Shown: positions 7,980 through 16,425 of the stretch, piece after piece
How positions within the stretch are numbered: position 1 is the first letter of the stretch
Layout: each line of letters begins with the position of its first letter
From: Protaetiibacter larvae
Lineage (GTDB): Bacteria > Actinomycetota > Actinomycetes > Actinomycetales > Microbacteriaceae
NCBI RefSeq assembly: GCF_008365275.1
Contig: NZ_CP043504.1
Span: forward strand, 2,232,001 to 2,296,000
Reading direction: 5' to 3'
DNA length: 64,000 nucleotides
Translations under genes and position numbers: made by a program
Notes under the pieces: model-generated
What the model saw: the letters and a program-made list of their open reading frames with translations, nothing else
Database searches by the model: none
Told to the model about the DNA's origin: nothing

Positions 7980-9464
7980 ATGCCTACCCGTGGCGCCAGC
8001 GTCGGCGCGATCACCTTCTCCCTCGTCGGCTTCCTGTTCCTCGTCGAGCTCACGAGCGGCATCCTGCAGGGCTTCTACGTGCCCCTCATCCCGGATCTCG
8101 TCGACCACCTCGGCATCAAGGACGGCGACTTCAACTGGTTCGAGGCGGCGCAGCTGCTGCTGTCGGCGATCGTGGTGCCGATCTTCGCGAAGCTCGGCGA
8201 CATGTTCGGCCACAAGCGGATGCTGCTCATCACGACCGCGCTCACCGCGGGCGCCACCTGGTGGCTCGCGACGACGACGACCTTCACGACCTTCCTGCTG
8301 GCCTGGGCGCTGCAGGCGTTCTACGTGGTGTGGCTGCCCCTCGAGGTGGCGCTCATCTTCGACCGCGGGCGACGCACCGGTCGCGGAGCCTCCCAGACCC
8401 GTCGCTCGGCGGGCTTCCTCGTGGTGGCGCTCGAGGTGGGCGCCATCGTCGGTGCGCTCGGGGCGAGCCGGGTGCTGGCGGCCTTCGGCGGGGACATCAT
8501 GCTCACGCTCTTCGTGCCCGCGGTCGTCGTGTCGCTCGTGTTCTTCGCGATCCTCTTCGGGGTGCCGGAGTCGGAGCCGCTTCCGGGGCGGCGTCTCGAC
8601 GGCATCGGCTTCCTCCTGCTGTCGGTGGGGCTCGTCGTCATCATGGTCGGGCTCGGCTGGATCCGGCTCGACAGCTCGGCCGCGGGCGTGCTCGCGACCG
8701 TGGGCCTCATCGTGATCGGACTCGGGGTGCTCGTCGGCTTCGGCGTCTGGGAGCTGCGGCATCCCGATCCCGCGATCGATCTGCGCGTCATGAGGCAGCC
8801 GACGATGTGGCCCGTGCTCGTCACGGCGGGACTGTTCGGCATCAGCGTGCTCGGCGCGCAGGCGCCGCTCGCGACCTACGCGGGCACCGACCCCTCGGTG
8901 GGCTACGGTCTCGGGCTCGACACCGACGCCCGCTCGAACCTCATCGGGGTGTATCTCGTGTCGATGATCGTCGGCGCGCTCGCCTTCGCGGCCGTGTCGC
9001 GACGTCTCGCCCCGCGGTTCTCGCTCATCCTCGCGACCGCATTCGTGGCGCTCGGTTACCTGCTGTTCCTGCCGTTCCACCTCGAGACCTGGCAGGTGGT
9101 CGCCAACATGGCGATCGCCGGCATCGGATCCGGTGCGCTCGTCGCAGCCCTCCCGGCGGCGGCCGCGGCGGCGGCTCCGCGCGGGCAGACCGGCGTGGCG
9201 TCGGGCATGACCAACACCACCAAGACGATCGGCGGCGCCTTCGCCTCCGCGATCTTCGGCGTCGTGCTCGTGACGGGCGCCTCCGAGGTGGCCGGCACGG
9301 TCGCACCGCTCGCCGGCTACCTGACGGTGTGGGCGATCTGCGGCGGCGGCGCACTCGTGGCGATGGTGCTGCTGTTCTTCGTGCCCAAGCTCGCCTTCGC
9401 CGACGTCGAGCCCGAGACGCCCGCCGAACCGGGGACCGCCGCGGAGCTCAGCTCCGCGGCGTGA
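7980..9464 (+). CDS. MFS transporter
   Basis: Major facilitator superfamily transporter of 494 residues with 12-14 hydrophobic segments. The loop 2-3 motif is seen as GDMFGHKRML, and a central hydrophilic stretch HPDPAIDLRVMRQPTMWP is like that of DHA2 drug/H+ antiporters. TAGCAT lies 6 nt before the ATG (7968-7973), indicating a leaderless transcript divergent from the phosphoribosyltransferase. The last 17 bases overlap the end of the convergent SDR gene, and a perfect hairpin at 9438-9460 is encoded inside both genes. The substrate is unknown. Confidence 0.82.
   Translation: MPTRGASVGAITFSLVGFLFLVELTSGILQGFYVPLIPDLVDHLGIKDGDFNWFEAAQLLLSAIVVPIFAKLGDMFGHKRMLLITTALTAGATWWLATTTTFTTFLLAWALQAFYVVWLPLEVALIFDRGRRTGRGASQTRRSAGFLVVALEVGAIVGALGASRVLAAFGGDIMLTLFVPAVVVSLVFFAILFGVPESEPLPGRRLDGIGFLLLSVGLVVIMVGLGWIRLDSSAAGVLATVGLIVIGLGVLVGFGVWELRHPDPAIDLRVMRQPTMWPVLVTAGLFGISVLGAQAPLATYAGTDPSVGYGLGLDTDARSNLIGVYLVSMIVGALAFAAVSRRLAPRFSLILATAFVALGYLLFLPFHLETWQVVANMAIAGIGSGALVAALPAAAAAAAPRGQTGVASGMTNTTKTIGGAFASAIFGVVLVTGASEVAGTVAPLAGYLTVWAICGGGALVAMVLLFFVPKLAFADVEPETPAEPGTAAELSSAA
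9438..9460. terminator. Perfect hairpin inside overlapping 3' ends
   Basis: GCCGCGGAGCT (9438-9448) and its exact complement (9450-9460) are separated by one base. The hairpin lies within the last codons of the MFS gene; the convergent SDR gene ends at 9448, so the hairpin straddles its stop. Both genes can use it as a terminator although no intergenic space exists. Confidence 0.6.
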
Positions 9465-10212
9465 GCGGGCCGCGGTGGATCGTGCGCACCGCCGACTGCG
9501 CGACCGGCTTGATGGTCACCAGGTCGAGGTTCACGTGCGCGGGCAGCTCGGCGGCGTGCACGATCGCCTCGGCGATGTCCTCGGCGACGAGCGGGTTCAC
9601 GACGTCCGCGTACACGGCGTCCGCGGCCGCCGCATCCCCGCGGTAGCGCACGAGCGAGAAGTCGGTCTTCACCATGCCGGGCGCGATCTCGATCACCCGC
9701 AGCGGCTCGCCGCCGAGTTCGAGCCGCAGCACCGCCATGAGCGCGTGCTCGGCGTGCTTGGCGGCGTTGTAGCCGCCCCCGCCCGGATACACGACGTGGC
9801 CGGCGATCGAGGTGACGGCGAGGATGTCGGCGACGCCGCGGTCCCGAGAGCCGGTGCGCAGCGCCGGCAGCAGGGCCGCGATGACACGCTGCGTGCCGAG
9901 CACGTTGGTCTCGAACATGACGCGCCAGTCCTCGGGGTCGCCGTCCTCGATCGACTCCGCGCCGACCGCGCCGCCCGCGTTGTTGACGAGGGCGTGCAGG
10001 GTGTCGCCGACCTCGGCGCGCAGCCGCGCCACGTCGGCGGCATCCGTCACGTCGGCGACGATCGGGGTGAGCACGCCCTCGGCCTCGAGCGCCGCGAGCC
10101 GGTCGGCGCGGCGTGCGACGCCGATCACCTCCCAGCCGTGGGCGGCGAACAAGCGGGCCGTCGCCTCCCCGATCCCGGAACTCGCCCCTGTCACGACCAC
10201 GCGATACGCCAT
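9448..10212 (-). CDS. Short-chain dehydrogenase/reductase
   Basis: NAD(P)-dependent oxidoreductase of the classical SDR family, 254 residues. The Rossmann motif TGASSGIG is at residues 8-15, the structural motif NNAGG is near residue 88, and the active site has Ser in VTSIAG and YNAAK. The substrate is unknown. It is a single gene, convergent with and overlapping the MFS gene by 17 bases. TAACGT lies 6 nt upstream of the ATG with no SD, so a leaderless transcript is likely. Three half-sites of an inverted repeat at 10220-10262 surround this promoter and the stop region of the next minus-strand gene, and might regulate it. Confidence 0.85.
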   Translation of the reverse strand: MAYRVVVTGASSGIGEATARLFAAHGWEVIGVARRADRLAALEAEGVLTPIVADVTDAADVARLRAEVGDTLHALVNNAGGAVGAESIEDGDPEDWRVMFETNVLGTQRVIAALLPALRTGSRDRGVADILAVTSIAGHVVYPGGGGYNAAKHAEHALMAVLRLELGGEPLRVIEIAPGMVKTDFSLVRYRGDAAAADAVYADVVNPLVAEDIAEAIVHAAELPAHVNLDLVTIKPVAQSAVRTIHRGPLTPRS

Positions 10213-10219
10213 GCCCCCA

Positions 10220-10262
10220 CGTTATGCGATGGGAGAAGTGCATAACGCTGCAGCGTTGTGCA
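10220..10262. repeat. Nested inverted repeats around CGCTGCAGCG
   Basis: CGTTATGC (10220-10227) is the complement of GCATAACG (10240-10247), 12 nt apart. The second arm is also the left half of another palindrome, TGCATAACGCTG (10239-10250) against 10251-10262, with one mismatch in 12. The core CGCTGCAGCGTTGT (10246-10259) recurs exactly at 60660-60673. It could be the terminator of the upstream MFS gene at 10268, an operator for the SDR promoter, or a dispersed palindromic repeat. Confidence 0.5.
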
Positions 10263-10267
10263 GACGG

Positions 10268-11746
10268 CTACTCGGCGGAGGGGATCTCGTAACCGCGGTC
10301 GACGCGCTTCGGGAGCACGAAGACCAGGGCGAAGGCGGCGACCGCGAAGATCGCCGAGACGAGCATCGCGTGCGCGGCGCTCTCGGCGAACGACGAGGCG
10401 ACATCCGTCGGCCCCGAGATGTCGAGGGTGCCGAAGAACACCGAGCCGATCACCGCGATGCCGATCGCCGAGCCGATGCGCTGCATCGTGCCGATGACCC
10501 CGGATGCCGCACCCGCCTCCGCGCGGTCCACCGTCGCGACGATGAACTGCGCGTTGGGCGCGATGAACAGGCCCGATCCGATGCCCGCGACGGCGAGCGG
10601 CGCGAGCAGCTCCCAGTTCGTGAGGTCGGCGGCCGGAACCAGCAGCAGCACGAGCCACACCGCGATGAGCCCGAGCGACACGAGCCCGGTGCCGATCACG
10701 AGCGCGGTGCGACCGAAGCGGTGCGCGATCCGGTCGCTCTGCGAGGCGCCGACGATCGAACCGAGGGCGAACGGGATCGACACGAGCCCGGACTCGAGCG
10801 CGGTGTGGCCGAGGCCCGCCTGCCAGAGGATCGAGATCGTGAAGAAGATGCTCGTGAACGCCGCGAAGTAGACGAGCGCGAGCACGACGCCGCCCGTGAA
10901 GGCCGGGTGGCTGAACAGGTGCGGGGGCACGAGCGGCGTGGTGCGGCCGCGGCGGGTGAGGAGCACCTCCCACAGCGCGAACAGCACGATGAGCACGACA
11001 CCGCCGGCGAGCGACAGCCAGGTCCACAGCGGCCAGTCCTGGTCCTGGCCTTCGATGAGCGGCACGAGGATCGCCACGAGACCGCCGCCCAGCAGCAGGA
11101 ATCCGAACCAGTCGGCGCCCTTGGCATCCGCGCCCTCGGCGCCCGAGGGGAGGATGAGGATCGCGGCGATCACCGCGAGCACGCCGAACGGCAGGTTGAC
11201 GAAGAAGATCGAACGCCATCCCTCCGCGTCGCCGAGCGCCTCGATGAGCAGGCCGCCGACGATCGGGCCGAGTGCGGTCGAGACGCCGATCGCGGCCCCC
11301 ATGATGGCGAACGCCGTGCCGCGCACGCGCCCCGGGAACATGAGCTGGATGAGCGCGGTGACGGGCGGGAAGAACATGCCGCCGAACAGCCCCTGGGCGA
11401 CGCGCGCGATCACCAGGTGGCCGCCGTCCGCCGCGATGCCGCAGAACAGGCTCGCGACCGTGAAGCCCGTGAGGCCCACGATGAACACCCATTTGTGCCC
11501 GAAGCGGTCGCCGATGCGGCCCGCGGGGATGAGCACGAGTCCGTAGGCGAGGGCGTAGCCGGCGATGATCCAGGAGAGGGTGGCCTCGTCGGCGCTGAGG
11601 CTCGTGCGGATGGTGGGGAGTGCGACGTTGACGATCGTCGTGTCGAGCATGCCCATCGCGACGCCGAGGATGAGCACGGCGAAGGCGAGCCAGGCCTTCC
11701 GCGGCACGGCGGGGACCGTGGCGGGGGCGACGGGGGTGTCGGTCAT
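10268..11746 (-). CDS. DHA2-family MFS drug exporter
   Basis: EmrB/QacA-type proton-driven multidrug exporter with about 14 membrane spans, 492 residues. The family-specific motif in span 1, MLDTTIVNVALPTI, is clear, followed by GRIGDRFGHKWVF (loop 2-3 motif) and the antiporter motif region around GPIVGGLLIEALG. Its ATG overlaps the stop of the PadR gene (ATGA), so it is co-transcribed with and almost certainly controlled by that regulator. PadR-controlled efflux pumps are typically induced by the exported toxic compound. The natural substrate is unknown. Confidence 0.88.
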   Translation of the reverse strand: MTDTPVAPATVPAVPRKAWLAFAVLILGVAMGMLDTTIVNVALPTIRTSLSADEATLSWIIAGYALAYGLVLIPAGRIGDRFGHKWVFIVGLTGFTVASLFCGIAADGGHLVIARVAQGLFGGMFFPPVTALIQLMFPGRVRGTAFAIMGAAIGVSTALGPIVGGLLIEALGDAEGWRSIFFVNLPFGVLAVIAAILILPSGAEGADAKGADWFGFLLLGGGLVAILVPLIEGQDQDWPLWTWLSLAGGVVLIVLFALWEVLLTRRGRTTPLVPPHLFSHPAFTGGVVLALVYFAAFTSIFFTISILWQAGLGHTALESGLVSIPFALGSIVGASQSDRIAHRFGRTALVIGTGLVSLGLIAVWLVLLLVPAADLTNWELLAPLAVAGIGSGLFIAPNAQFIVATVDRAEAGAASGVIGTMQRIGSAIGIAVIGSVFFGTLDISGPTDVASSFAESAAHAMLVSAIFAVAAFALVFVLPKRVDRGYEIPSAE

Positions 11747-12309
11747 GAGGGGTCCTTTCTCGTGAGCTCGTCGGCGATGAGCTCGGGGAGTCGGCGGGTG
11801 AGCTGCTCGTGCCAGTCGACCTCGGCGCGCAGCCGGTGGATCGTGTGCTGGAGCACGAACAGCTCCATGGGGGTCAGGTAGATGCGGATGCGCTCGATGG
11901 TGGCCTCGCGCTCGGCGATGCGACCGCGCAGCTCGACGAGGCGGGCCTTGATGTGCTCGGGCAGCTCGTCGAGGCGGTCGCGGTCGAGGCGCGAGAGCGC
12001 GAGATCGACGGGGTCGGGCCGCAGGACGACCTCATGGAGGGTCTCGACCCGCAGCCGCGCGAGTTCGGCACGGCCGGCGGGGGTCGCCCGCCAGACCTGG
12101 CGCTCCGGGTACGCGCCGTCGCGTTCCGTGCGCGCCTCCTCGATGAGGCCGTCGGCCGCGAGGCGTTTGAGCGCGCCGTAGAGCGCGCCGACCGAGATGT
12201 CGGTCCACAGCTGCACGTGCTCCTGCTCGGCGAGGCGCCGCAGCTGGTGACCGTGCATCTCACCCTCGTCGACGAGCGCGCCGAGGATGTAGAGGCGGAT
12301 GGACGACAT
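11743..12309 (-). CDS. PadR-family transcriptional regulator
   Basis: Repressor-type regulator of 188 residues. The N-terminal winged helix starts IRLYILGALVDEGEMHGHQL, with the recognition helix region ISVGALYGALKRLAADGLIEE, both characteristic of PadR. The C-terminal half (about residues 95-188) is the helical PadR_C/Vir_act-like dimerisation arm. It lies upstream of and overlaps the DHA2 exporter gene (ATGA). A perfect inverted repeat ACTACTC-N6-GAGTAGT lies just before its start codon (12313-12332) and is the likely operator. The ATG at 12309 has no SD and no well-placed -10, so the exact start is a little uncertain. Confidence 0.88.
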   Translation of the reverse strand: MSSIRLYILGALVDEGEMHGHQLRRLAEQEHVQLWTDISVGALYGALKRLAADGLIEEARTERDGAYPERQVWRATPAGRAELARLRVETLHEVVLRPDPVDLALSRLDRDRLDELPEHIKARLVELRGRIAEREATIERIRIYLTPMELFVLQHTIHRLRAEVDWHEQLTRRLPELIADELTRKDPS

Positions 12310-12312
12310 GGC

Positions 12313-12332
12313 ACTACTCTCGCACGAGTAGT
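12313..12332 (-). promoter_or_regulatory. Operator-like inverted repeat before padR
   Basis: ACTACTC (12313-12319), six bases, then GAGTAGT (12326-12332), perfect over 7 bp per arm. It starts four bases upstream of the padR ATG and overlaps the probable promoter (TTGATT, 17 nt, TAGTGC on the minus strand). PadR proteins usually repress their own promoter through such dyads, so autorepression and control of the downstream exporter is inferred. Confidence 0.6.
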
Positions 12333-12387
12333 CAATCAAGAGCAAGCTTGCCGCCGCCGACGATGTGACGCCCCATGTCGAGACGGA

Positions 12388-12416
12388 TTGCCGCCCTTCG
12401 AGGCCCGACGTATCGT
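12388..12416 (+). promoter_or_regulatory. Probable metY promoter
   Basis: TTGCCG (12388-12393) and TATCGT (12411-12416) are separated by exactly 17 nt. This would give a 5' leader of about 50 nt ending in GAGGAG (12464-12469), five bases before the metY ATG. No recognisable S-adenosylmethionine riboswitch fold was seen in the leader. Confidence 0.5.
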
Positions 12417-12474
12417 TCCGCAGGGAGCGGGCGCACGCCCGGCCCACACCCGAATCGCCGAGCGAGGAGCATCC

Positions 12475-13791
12475 ATGTCGGACTGGAAGTTCGAGACCAA
12501 GCAGATCCACTCGGGCGCCGCCCCCGACCCGGTCACCAATGCGCGGGCCACCCCGATCTACAAGACCACCTCGTACGTGTTCAACAACGCGGACCACGCG
12601 AAGAACCTCTTCGCGCTCGCCGAGTTCGGCAACATCTACACCCGCATCCAGAACCCGACCCAGGCGGTCGTCGAGGAGCGCGTCGCGGCGCTCGAAGGCG
12701 GCACCGCCGCCCTGCTGGTCGCCTCCGGCCAGGCGGCCGAGACCTTCGCGGTGCTCAACATCGCGCAGGCCGGCGACCACATCGTCTCGTCGAGCTCGAT
12801 CTACGGCGGCACCTACAACCTCTTCAAGTACACGCTCGCCAAGCTCGGCATCGAGACGACCTTCGTCGAGAACCAGGACGACGCCGAGGAGTGGCGCGCG
12901 GCGGTCCGCCCCAACACGAAGCTCTTCTTCGCGGAGACGGTCGGCAACCCCAAGATCAACGTGCTCGACATCGAGCTCGTCGCCGAGGTCGCCCACGAGA
13001 ACCGCGTGCCGCTCATCGTGGACAACACGATCGCGACCCCGTACCTCATCCGGCCCTTCGAGCACGGCGCCGACATCGTCGTGCACTCGGCCACCAAGTT
13101 CCTCGGCGGCCACGGCACGGTCATCGGCGGCGTGATCGTCGACGGCGGAACCTTCGAGTGGTCGAAGAACGTCGACAAGTTCCCCGGCCTCACCGAGCCC
13201 GACCCCTCGTACCACGGCGCCAGCTACACGACCGTGCTCGGCGACGGGATCGCCTACATCATCAAGGCGCGCGTGCAGCTGCTGCGCGACCTCGGTGCCG
13301 CGATCTCGCCCGACAGCGCCTTCTCGCTCATCCAGGGCATCGAGACCCTGTCGATCCGGGTGGAGCGCCACGTGCAGAACGCCCAGGAGATCGCGGAGTG
13401 GCTCGAGAACCACCCGGATGTCGCCTCGGTCAACTACTCGGGCCTCCCCTCGAGCCCCTGGTACGCCGCAGCCAACAAGTACGCCCCGAAGGGCGTCGGT
13501 GCGGTGCTCTCCTTCGAGCTCAAGGGGGGCGTCGACGCGGGCCGCACCCTCGTCGACAACGTGAGCCTGTTCAGCCACCTCGCCAACATCGGCGACGTGC
13601 GCAGCCTCATCATCCACCCCGCGTCGACCACGCACTCGCAGCTCACGCCCGAGCAGCAGCTCACCGCCGGCGTCACCCCCGGCCTCGTGCGCCTCTCGGT
13701 CGGGCTCGAGAACATCGACGACCTCAAGGCCGACCTGCAGTCCGGCTTCGACGCGGCACGCCGCGTCGTCGCCGCCAACGCCAACGCATAA
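12475..13791 (+). CDS. metY: O-acetylhomoserine sulfhydrylase
   Basis: PLP enzyme of the Cys/Met metabolism family, 438 residues, converting O-acetylhomoserine and sulfide to homocysteine. The Schiff-base lysine is Lys208 in [11 protein letters not shown], with the PLP-nitrogen Asp183 in IVDNT and the phosphate-binding segment [12 protein letters not shown]. The length and the insertion around residues 220-250 ([16 protein letters not shown]) distinguish it from the shorter cystathionine enzymes and match O-acetylhomoserine aminocarboxypropyltransferases. The start is fixed by GAGGAG upstream. metX, which supplies the substrate, follows at 13950 after a strong terminator, so the two are neighbours with separate or partial read-through transcription. 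Confidence 0.95.
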   Translation: MSDWKFETKQIHSGAAPDPVTNARATPIYKTTSYVFNNADHAKNLFALAEFGNIYTRIQNPTQAVVEERVAALEGGTAALLVASGQAAETFAVLNIAQAGDHIVSSSSIYGGTYNLFKYTLAKLGIETTFVENQDDAEEWRAAVRPNTKLFFAETVGNPKINVLDIELVAEVAHENRVPLIVDNTIATPYLIRPFEHGADIVVHSATKFLGGHGTVIGGVIVDGGTFEWSKNVDKFPGLTEPDPSYHGASYTTVLGDGIAYIIKARVQLLRDLGAAISPDSAFSLIQGIETLSIRVERHVQNAQEIAEWLENHPDVASVNYSGLPSSPWYAAANKYAPKGVGAVLSFELKGGVDAGRTLVDNVSLFSHLANIGDVRSLIIHPASTTHSQLTPEQQLTAGVTPGLVRLSVGLENIDDLKADLQSGFDAARRVVAANANA

Positions 13792-13802
13792 GGCCGCACA
13801 GC

Positions 13803-13842
13803 ACGACAGCGCCCCGCCGGGTACCCGGCGGGGCGCTGTCGT
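13803..13842 (+). terminator. Strong GC-rich hairpin after metY
   Basis: A perfect 40-nt palindrome with a 20-bp stem, beginning ACGACAGCGCCCCG at 13803 and ending at 13842, twelve bases past the metY stop. No T-tract follows. It probably ends or attenuates transcription between metY and metX. Confidence 0.8.
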
Positions 13843-13949
13843 TCCGCCGGCCGGAAAGGCCGCCGGCGCCGCGGCCACGGTAACGCTCTGCGCTCCACGC
13901 TCCGGCGCGCGCGTGTAACACAGTCGATCGGCGCGGAAGAATGGGCGGG

Positions 13950-15155
13950 ATGGACTGGCAGACACTCGAAGACGCGGTGCCCTCCGCGTTCGTCACCGAG
14001 TCCAACCGGCGCGCCATCTCGGCGAAGCCGCCCGCCTCCGGCGCCTGGCGGATCGGCGACGACCCCGGTGACCGCCTGTTCGAGCAGCTCGGCCCCCTCG
14101 AGTTCGAGCGCGGGGGAACGCTCCCGGCCGTCACGATCGCCTACGAGACCTGGGGCACCCTCAACGCGGCGGGCGACAACGCCGTGCTCGTCCTGCACGC
14201 CCTCACCGGCGACAGCCACCTCGTCGGCCCGCCCGGCAACGGCCATCCCACCGCCGGCTGGTGGTCGGGGCTCGTCGGCGCGGGCAAGGTGCTCGATCCC
14301 GAGCGCTGGTTCGTCGTCGCGCCCAACATGCTCGGCGGCTGCCAGGGCTCGACCGGACCGGCATCGGTCGCGCCCGACGGCGTCGAGTGGGGTTCGCGCT
14401 TCCCCTACCTCACCATCCGCGACCAGGTCGAGGCGCAGCGGCGGCTGAGCGATGCGCTCGGCATCCGGCGCTGGGCGGCCGTCATCGGCGGGTCGATGGG
14501 CGGCATGCAGAGCCTCGAGTGGGCGATCACCCATCCGGAGCGGGTGGAGCGGTTCGCCGTGCTCGCGGCTCCCCCGTTCTCCTCCGCCGACCAGATCGCG
14601 CTCAACTCCGTGCAGTCGGAGGCCATCCGCATGGATCCCGCCTTCGCCGGCGGCGACTACTACAACGCGGAGGACGGCGAGGGTCCGCATGCGGGCCTCG
14701 CGCTCGCGCGGCGGATGGCGCTGCTCAACTACCGCTCCCCCACCGAGCTCGACGACCGCTTCGCCCGCAGCTGGCAGAGCGGGATCAATCCCATGGGGGG
14801 CGGCGGCCGCTTCGCGGTCGAGAGCTACCTCGACTTCCACGGCAACAAATTCACCCGACGCTTCGACGCCAACAGCTACCTCGTGCTCGTGGACGCCATG
14901 AACTCGCACGACGTCGGGCGCGATCGCGACGGGGTGAGCGCCGCCCTCGCCCGTGCGACGGGGCTCGGGCTCGTGCTCGGCGTCGACTCCGATCGGCTGT
15001 TCCCGGTGCCCGGTCAGCAGATCATCGCGCGCGGCATCCCGAACAGCCTGAGCGGTCCCGAGCCCGTCGTGATCTCCTCCCCGTTCGGCCATGACGCCTT
15101 CCTCATCGAGAATGCGCTCGTGAGCGCGGAGCTCGAACGGCTGCTCGAGGCCTGA
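13950..15155 (+). CDS. metX: Homoserine O-acetyltransferase
   Basis: Alpha/beta-hydrolase that acetylates homoserine with acetyl-CoA to give the MetY substrate; 401 residues. The nucleophile Ser182 is in GGSMGGMQSLEWA. The acid and base residues are in GVDSDRLFPVPGQQ and SPFGHDAFL near the C-terminus, the classic MetX triad. Two nearby starts exist: ATG 13941 (GGAAGA directly adjacent) and ATG 13950 (GGAAGA nine bases away). The latter has the better SD spacing and is used here. The gene is followed by a hairpin at 15173-15208. Confidence 0.94.
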   Translation: MDWQTLEDAVPSAFVTESNRRAISAKPPASGAWRIGDDPGDRLFEQLGPLEFERGGTLPAVTIAYETWGTLNAAGDNAVLVLHALTGDSHLVGPPGNGHPTAGWWSGLVGAGKVLDPERWFVVAPNMLGGCQGSTGPASVAPDGVEWGSRFPYLTIRDQVEAQRRLSDALGIRRWAAVIGGSMGGMQSLEWAITHPERVERFAVLAAPPFSSADQIALNSVQSEAIRMDPAFAGGDYYNAEDGEGPHAGLALARRMALLNYRSPTELDDRFARSWQSGINPMGGGGRFAVESYLDFHGNKFTRRFDANSYLVLVDAMNSHDVGRDRDGVSAALARATGLGLVLGVDSDRLFPVPGQQIIARGIPNSLSGPEPVVISSPFGHDAFLIENALVSAELERLLEA

Positions 15156-15172
15156 TCGCGGCACGGCTCGGG

Positions 15173-15208
15173 CGTGGCACCCCCGTTCGGGGGATCGGGC
15201 ATGCCACG
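15173..15208 (+). terminator. Hairpin after metX
   Basis: CGTGGCA (15173-15179) pairs with TGCCACG (15202-15208), and inside it CCCCC-GTTC-GGGGG forms a tight stem. It lies 17 bases after the metX stop and upstream of the sensor-kinase gene. Confidence 0.55.
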
Positions 15209-15252
15209 ATGGGTCCGAGGAGGCCCCGGTCACCCGCGGGGTGGAGTGCGCG

Positions 15253-16425
15253 ATGGATCTGATCGCCAAGGAACGCGACCGCGTGCTGCAACGCGCTGCG
15301 CGCATCTACGGCCTGAGCTTCACCGCCGTCGCCGCCGCCTGCTACGTGCTCCCCGGCGCCGTCGACGGCCCGCTCGCCCTGTGGGGCGGGATCGGCCTGC
15401 TCCTCGTGCTCGCGGGAAGCCAATTCGCCCTCGGGGTCTCCCGGAACCCGGTCTGGATCATCGTCCCGCTCGCCGCAGGACTCGGCGTCGTGGCCCTCGC
15501 GACCGCGGGCGGCTCCGCGGCGGTCGGCGAGGGCGGGATGACGGCGCTGCAGCTGCTGCTGTCGGGAGCGCTCGCCTCGGTCGCGATCGTCCTCACCGGG
15601 ACGGTCGGTCGCGTGCTGAGCCTCGGGCTCGCCTTCGTCGGCGTCACCGCCGTCTCCCTCTGGCTCACCTCCGCCTCGCAGGAGCCGCTGCGCACCGGCG
15701 CGCTGCTGCTGCTCGGCTGGATCCTCACCGCGGCGATCGGCATGTGGGTGTCGGGCGGGGTACCGCAGGTGAGCAAGCGCATCGCGAGCATCGGCCGCGC
15801 CCACCGCGCCGAGCGCCAGGCGAGCGAGCTCGAGGCGCAACGTCGGCAGTCCGCGCGGCTGCTGCACGACACCGTGCTCGCCACCCTCACCCTGCTCGCC
15901 CACTCCGGCGTCGGGGTCACCCCCGAGGCGCTGCGCCAGCAGGCCGCCGACGATGCGCGCCTGCTCCGCCAGTTGCGGCTCGGCTCGACCCCCAACCCGC
16001 AGTCGTCGGGCAGCTACCAGCTCGGCTCCGGCGGCGAGTCGGAGCCGGTGCTCGGACGCACCCTCGAATCCGTGAAACAGCGCTTCGGGCGGATGGGGCT
16101 CGAGGTGAGCTGGCACGGCACCGGGCAGGTGCTGCTGCCGAGCGAAGTGCTCGACGCCTTCCTCCTCGCCCTCGCCGAATGCCTCGAGAACGTGCGCCGC
16201 CACTCGGGGGTGACCCAGGCCCACGTCACCATCACCGACGACGACACCACGGTCCGCGCGATGGTGACCGACGCGGGCGTCGGTTTCGACATCGCCGACA
16301 TCGACGAGGCGAAGCTCGGCTTCGCGGAGTCGGTCGTGGCGCGGCTGCGGGATGTGGGAGGCAACGCGCGGCTGTTCTCGTCCCCCGGCGCGGGCACCAC
16401 GGTCGTGCTGGAGGTGCCCCGATGA
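15253..16425 (+). CDS. Membrane sensor histidine kinase (NarL-partner type)
   Basis: Two-component sensor kinase of 390 residues. The N-terminal half (about 20-175) holds six hydrophobic segments with no large extracellular domain. After a coiled linker (RAHRAERQASELEAQR) comes the phosphoacceptor box with His in LLHDTVLATL, and then a HATPase domain with the N-box ECLENVRRHSG and G-boxes VTDAGVGFDI and SSPGAGTTVVLEV. This matches HisKA_3-like kinases that pair with LuxR/NarL regulators. ATG 15253 is preceded by GGAG six bases upstream; the GTG at 15241 lacks an SD. The stop overlaps the next gene (ATGA), coupling it to the unusual membrane partner. Confidence 0.85.
   Translation: MDLIAKERDRVLQRAARIYGLSFTAVAAACYVLPGAVDGPLALWGGIGLLLVLAGSQFALGVSRNPVWIIVPLAAGLGVVALATAGGSAAVGEGGMTALQLLLSGALASVAIVLTGTVGRVLSLGLAFVGVTAVSLWLTSASQEPLRTGALLLLGWILTAAIGMWVSGGVPQVSKRIASIGRAHRAERQASELEAQRRQSARLLHDTVLATLTLLAHSGVGVTPEALRQQAADDARLLRQLRLGSTPNPQSSGSYQLGSGGESEPVLGRTLESVKQRFGRMGLEVSWHGTGQVLLPSEVLDAFLLALAECLENVRRHSGVTQAHVTITDDDTTVRAMVTDAGVGFDIADIDEAKLGFAESVVARLRDVGGNARLFSSPGAGTTVVLEVPR

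Noticed and set aside
12310-12474. A riboswitch (SAM type) before metY
   Set aside because: The leader after the likely promoter is only about 50 nt and no conserved SAM-riboswitch core was found by eye.
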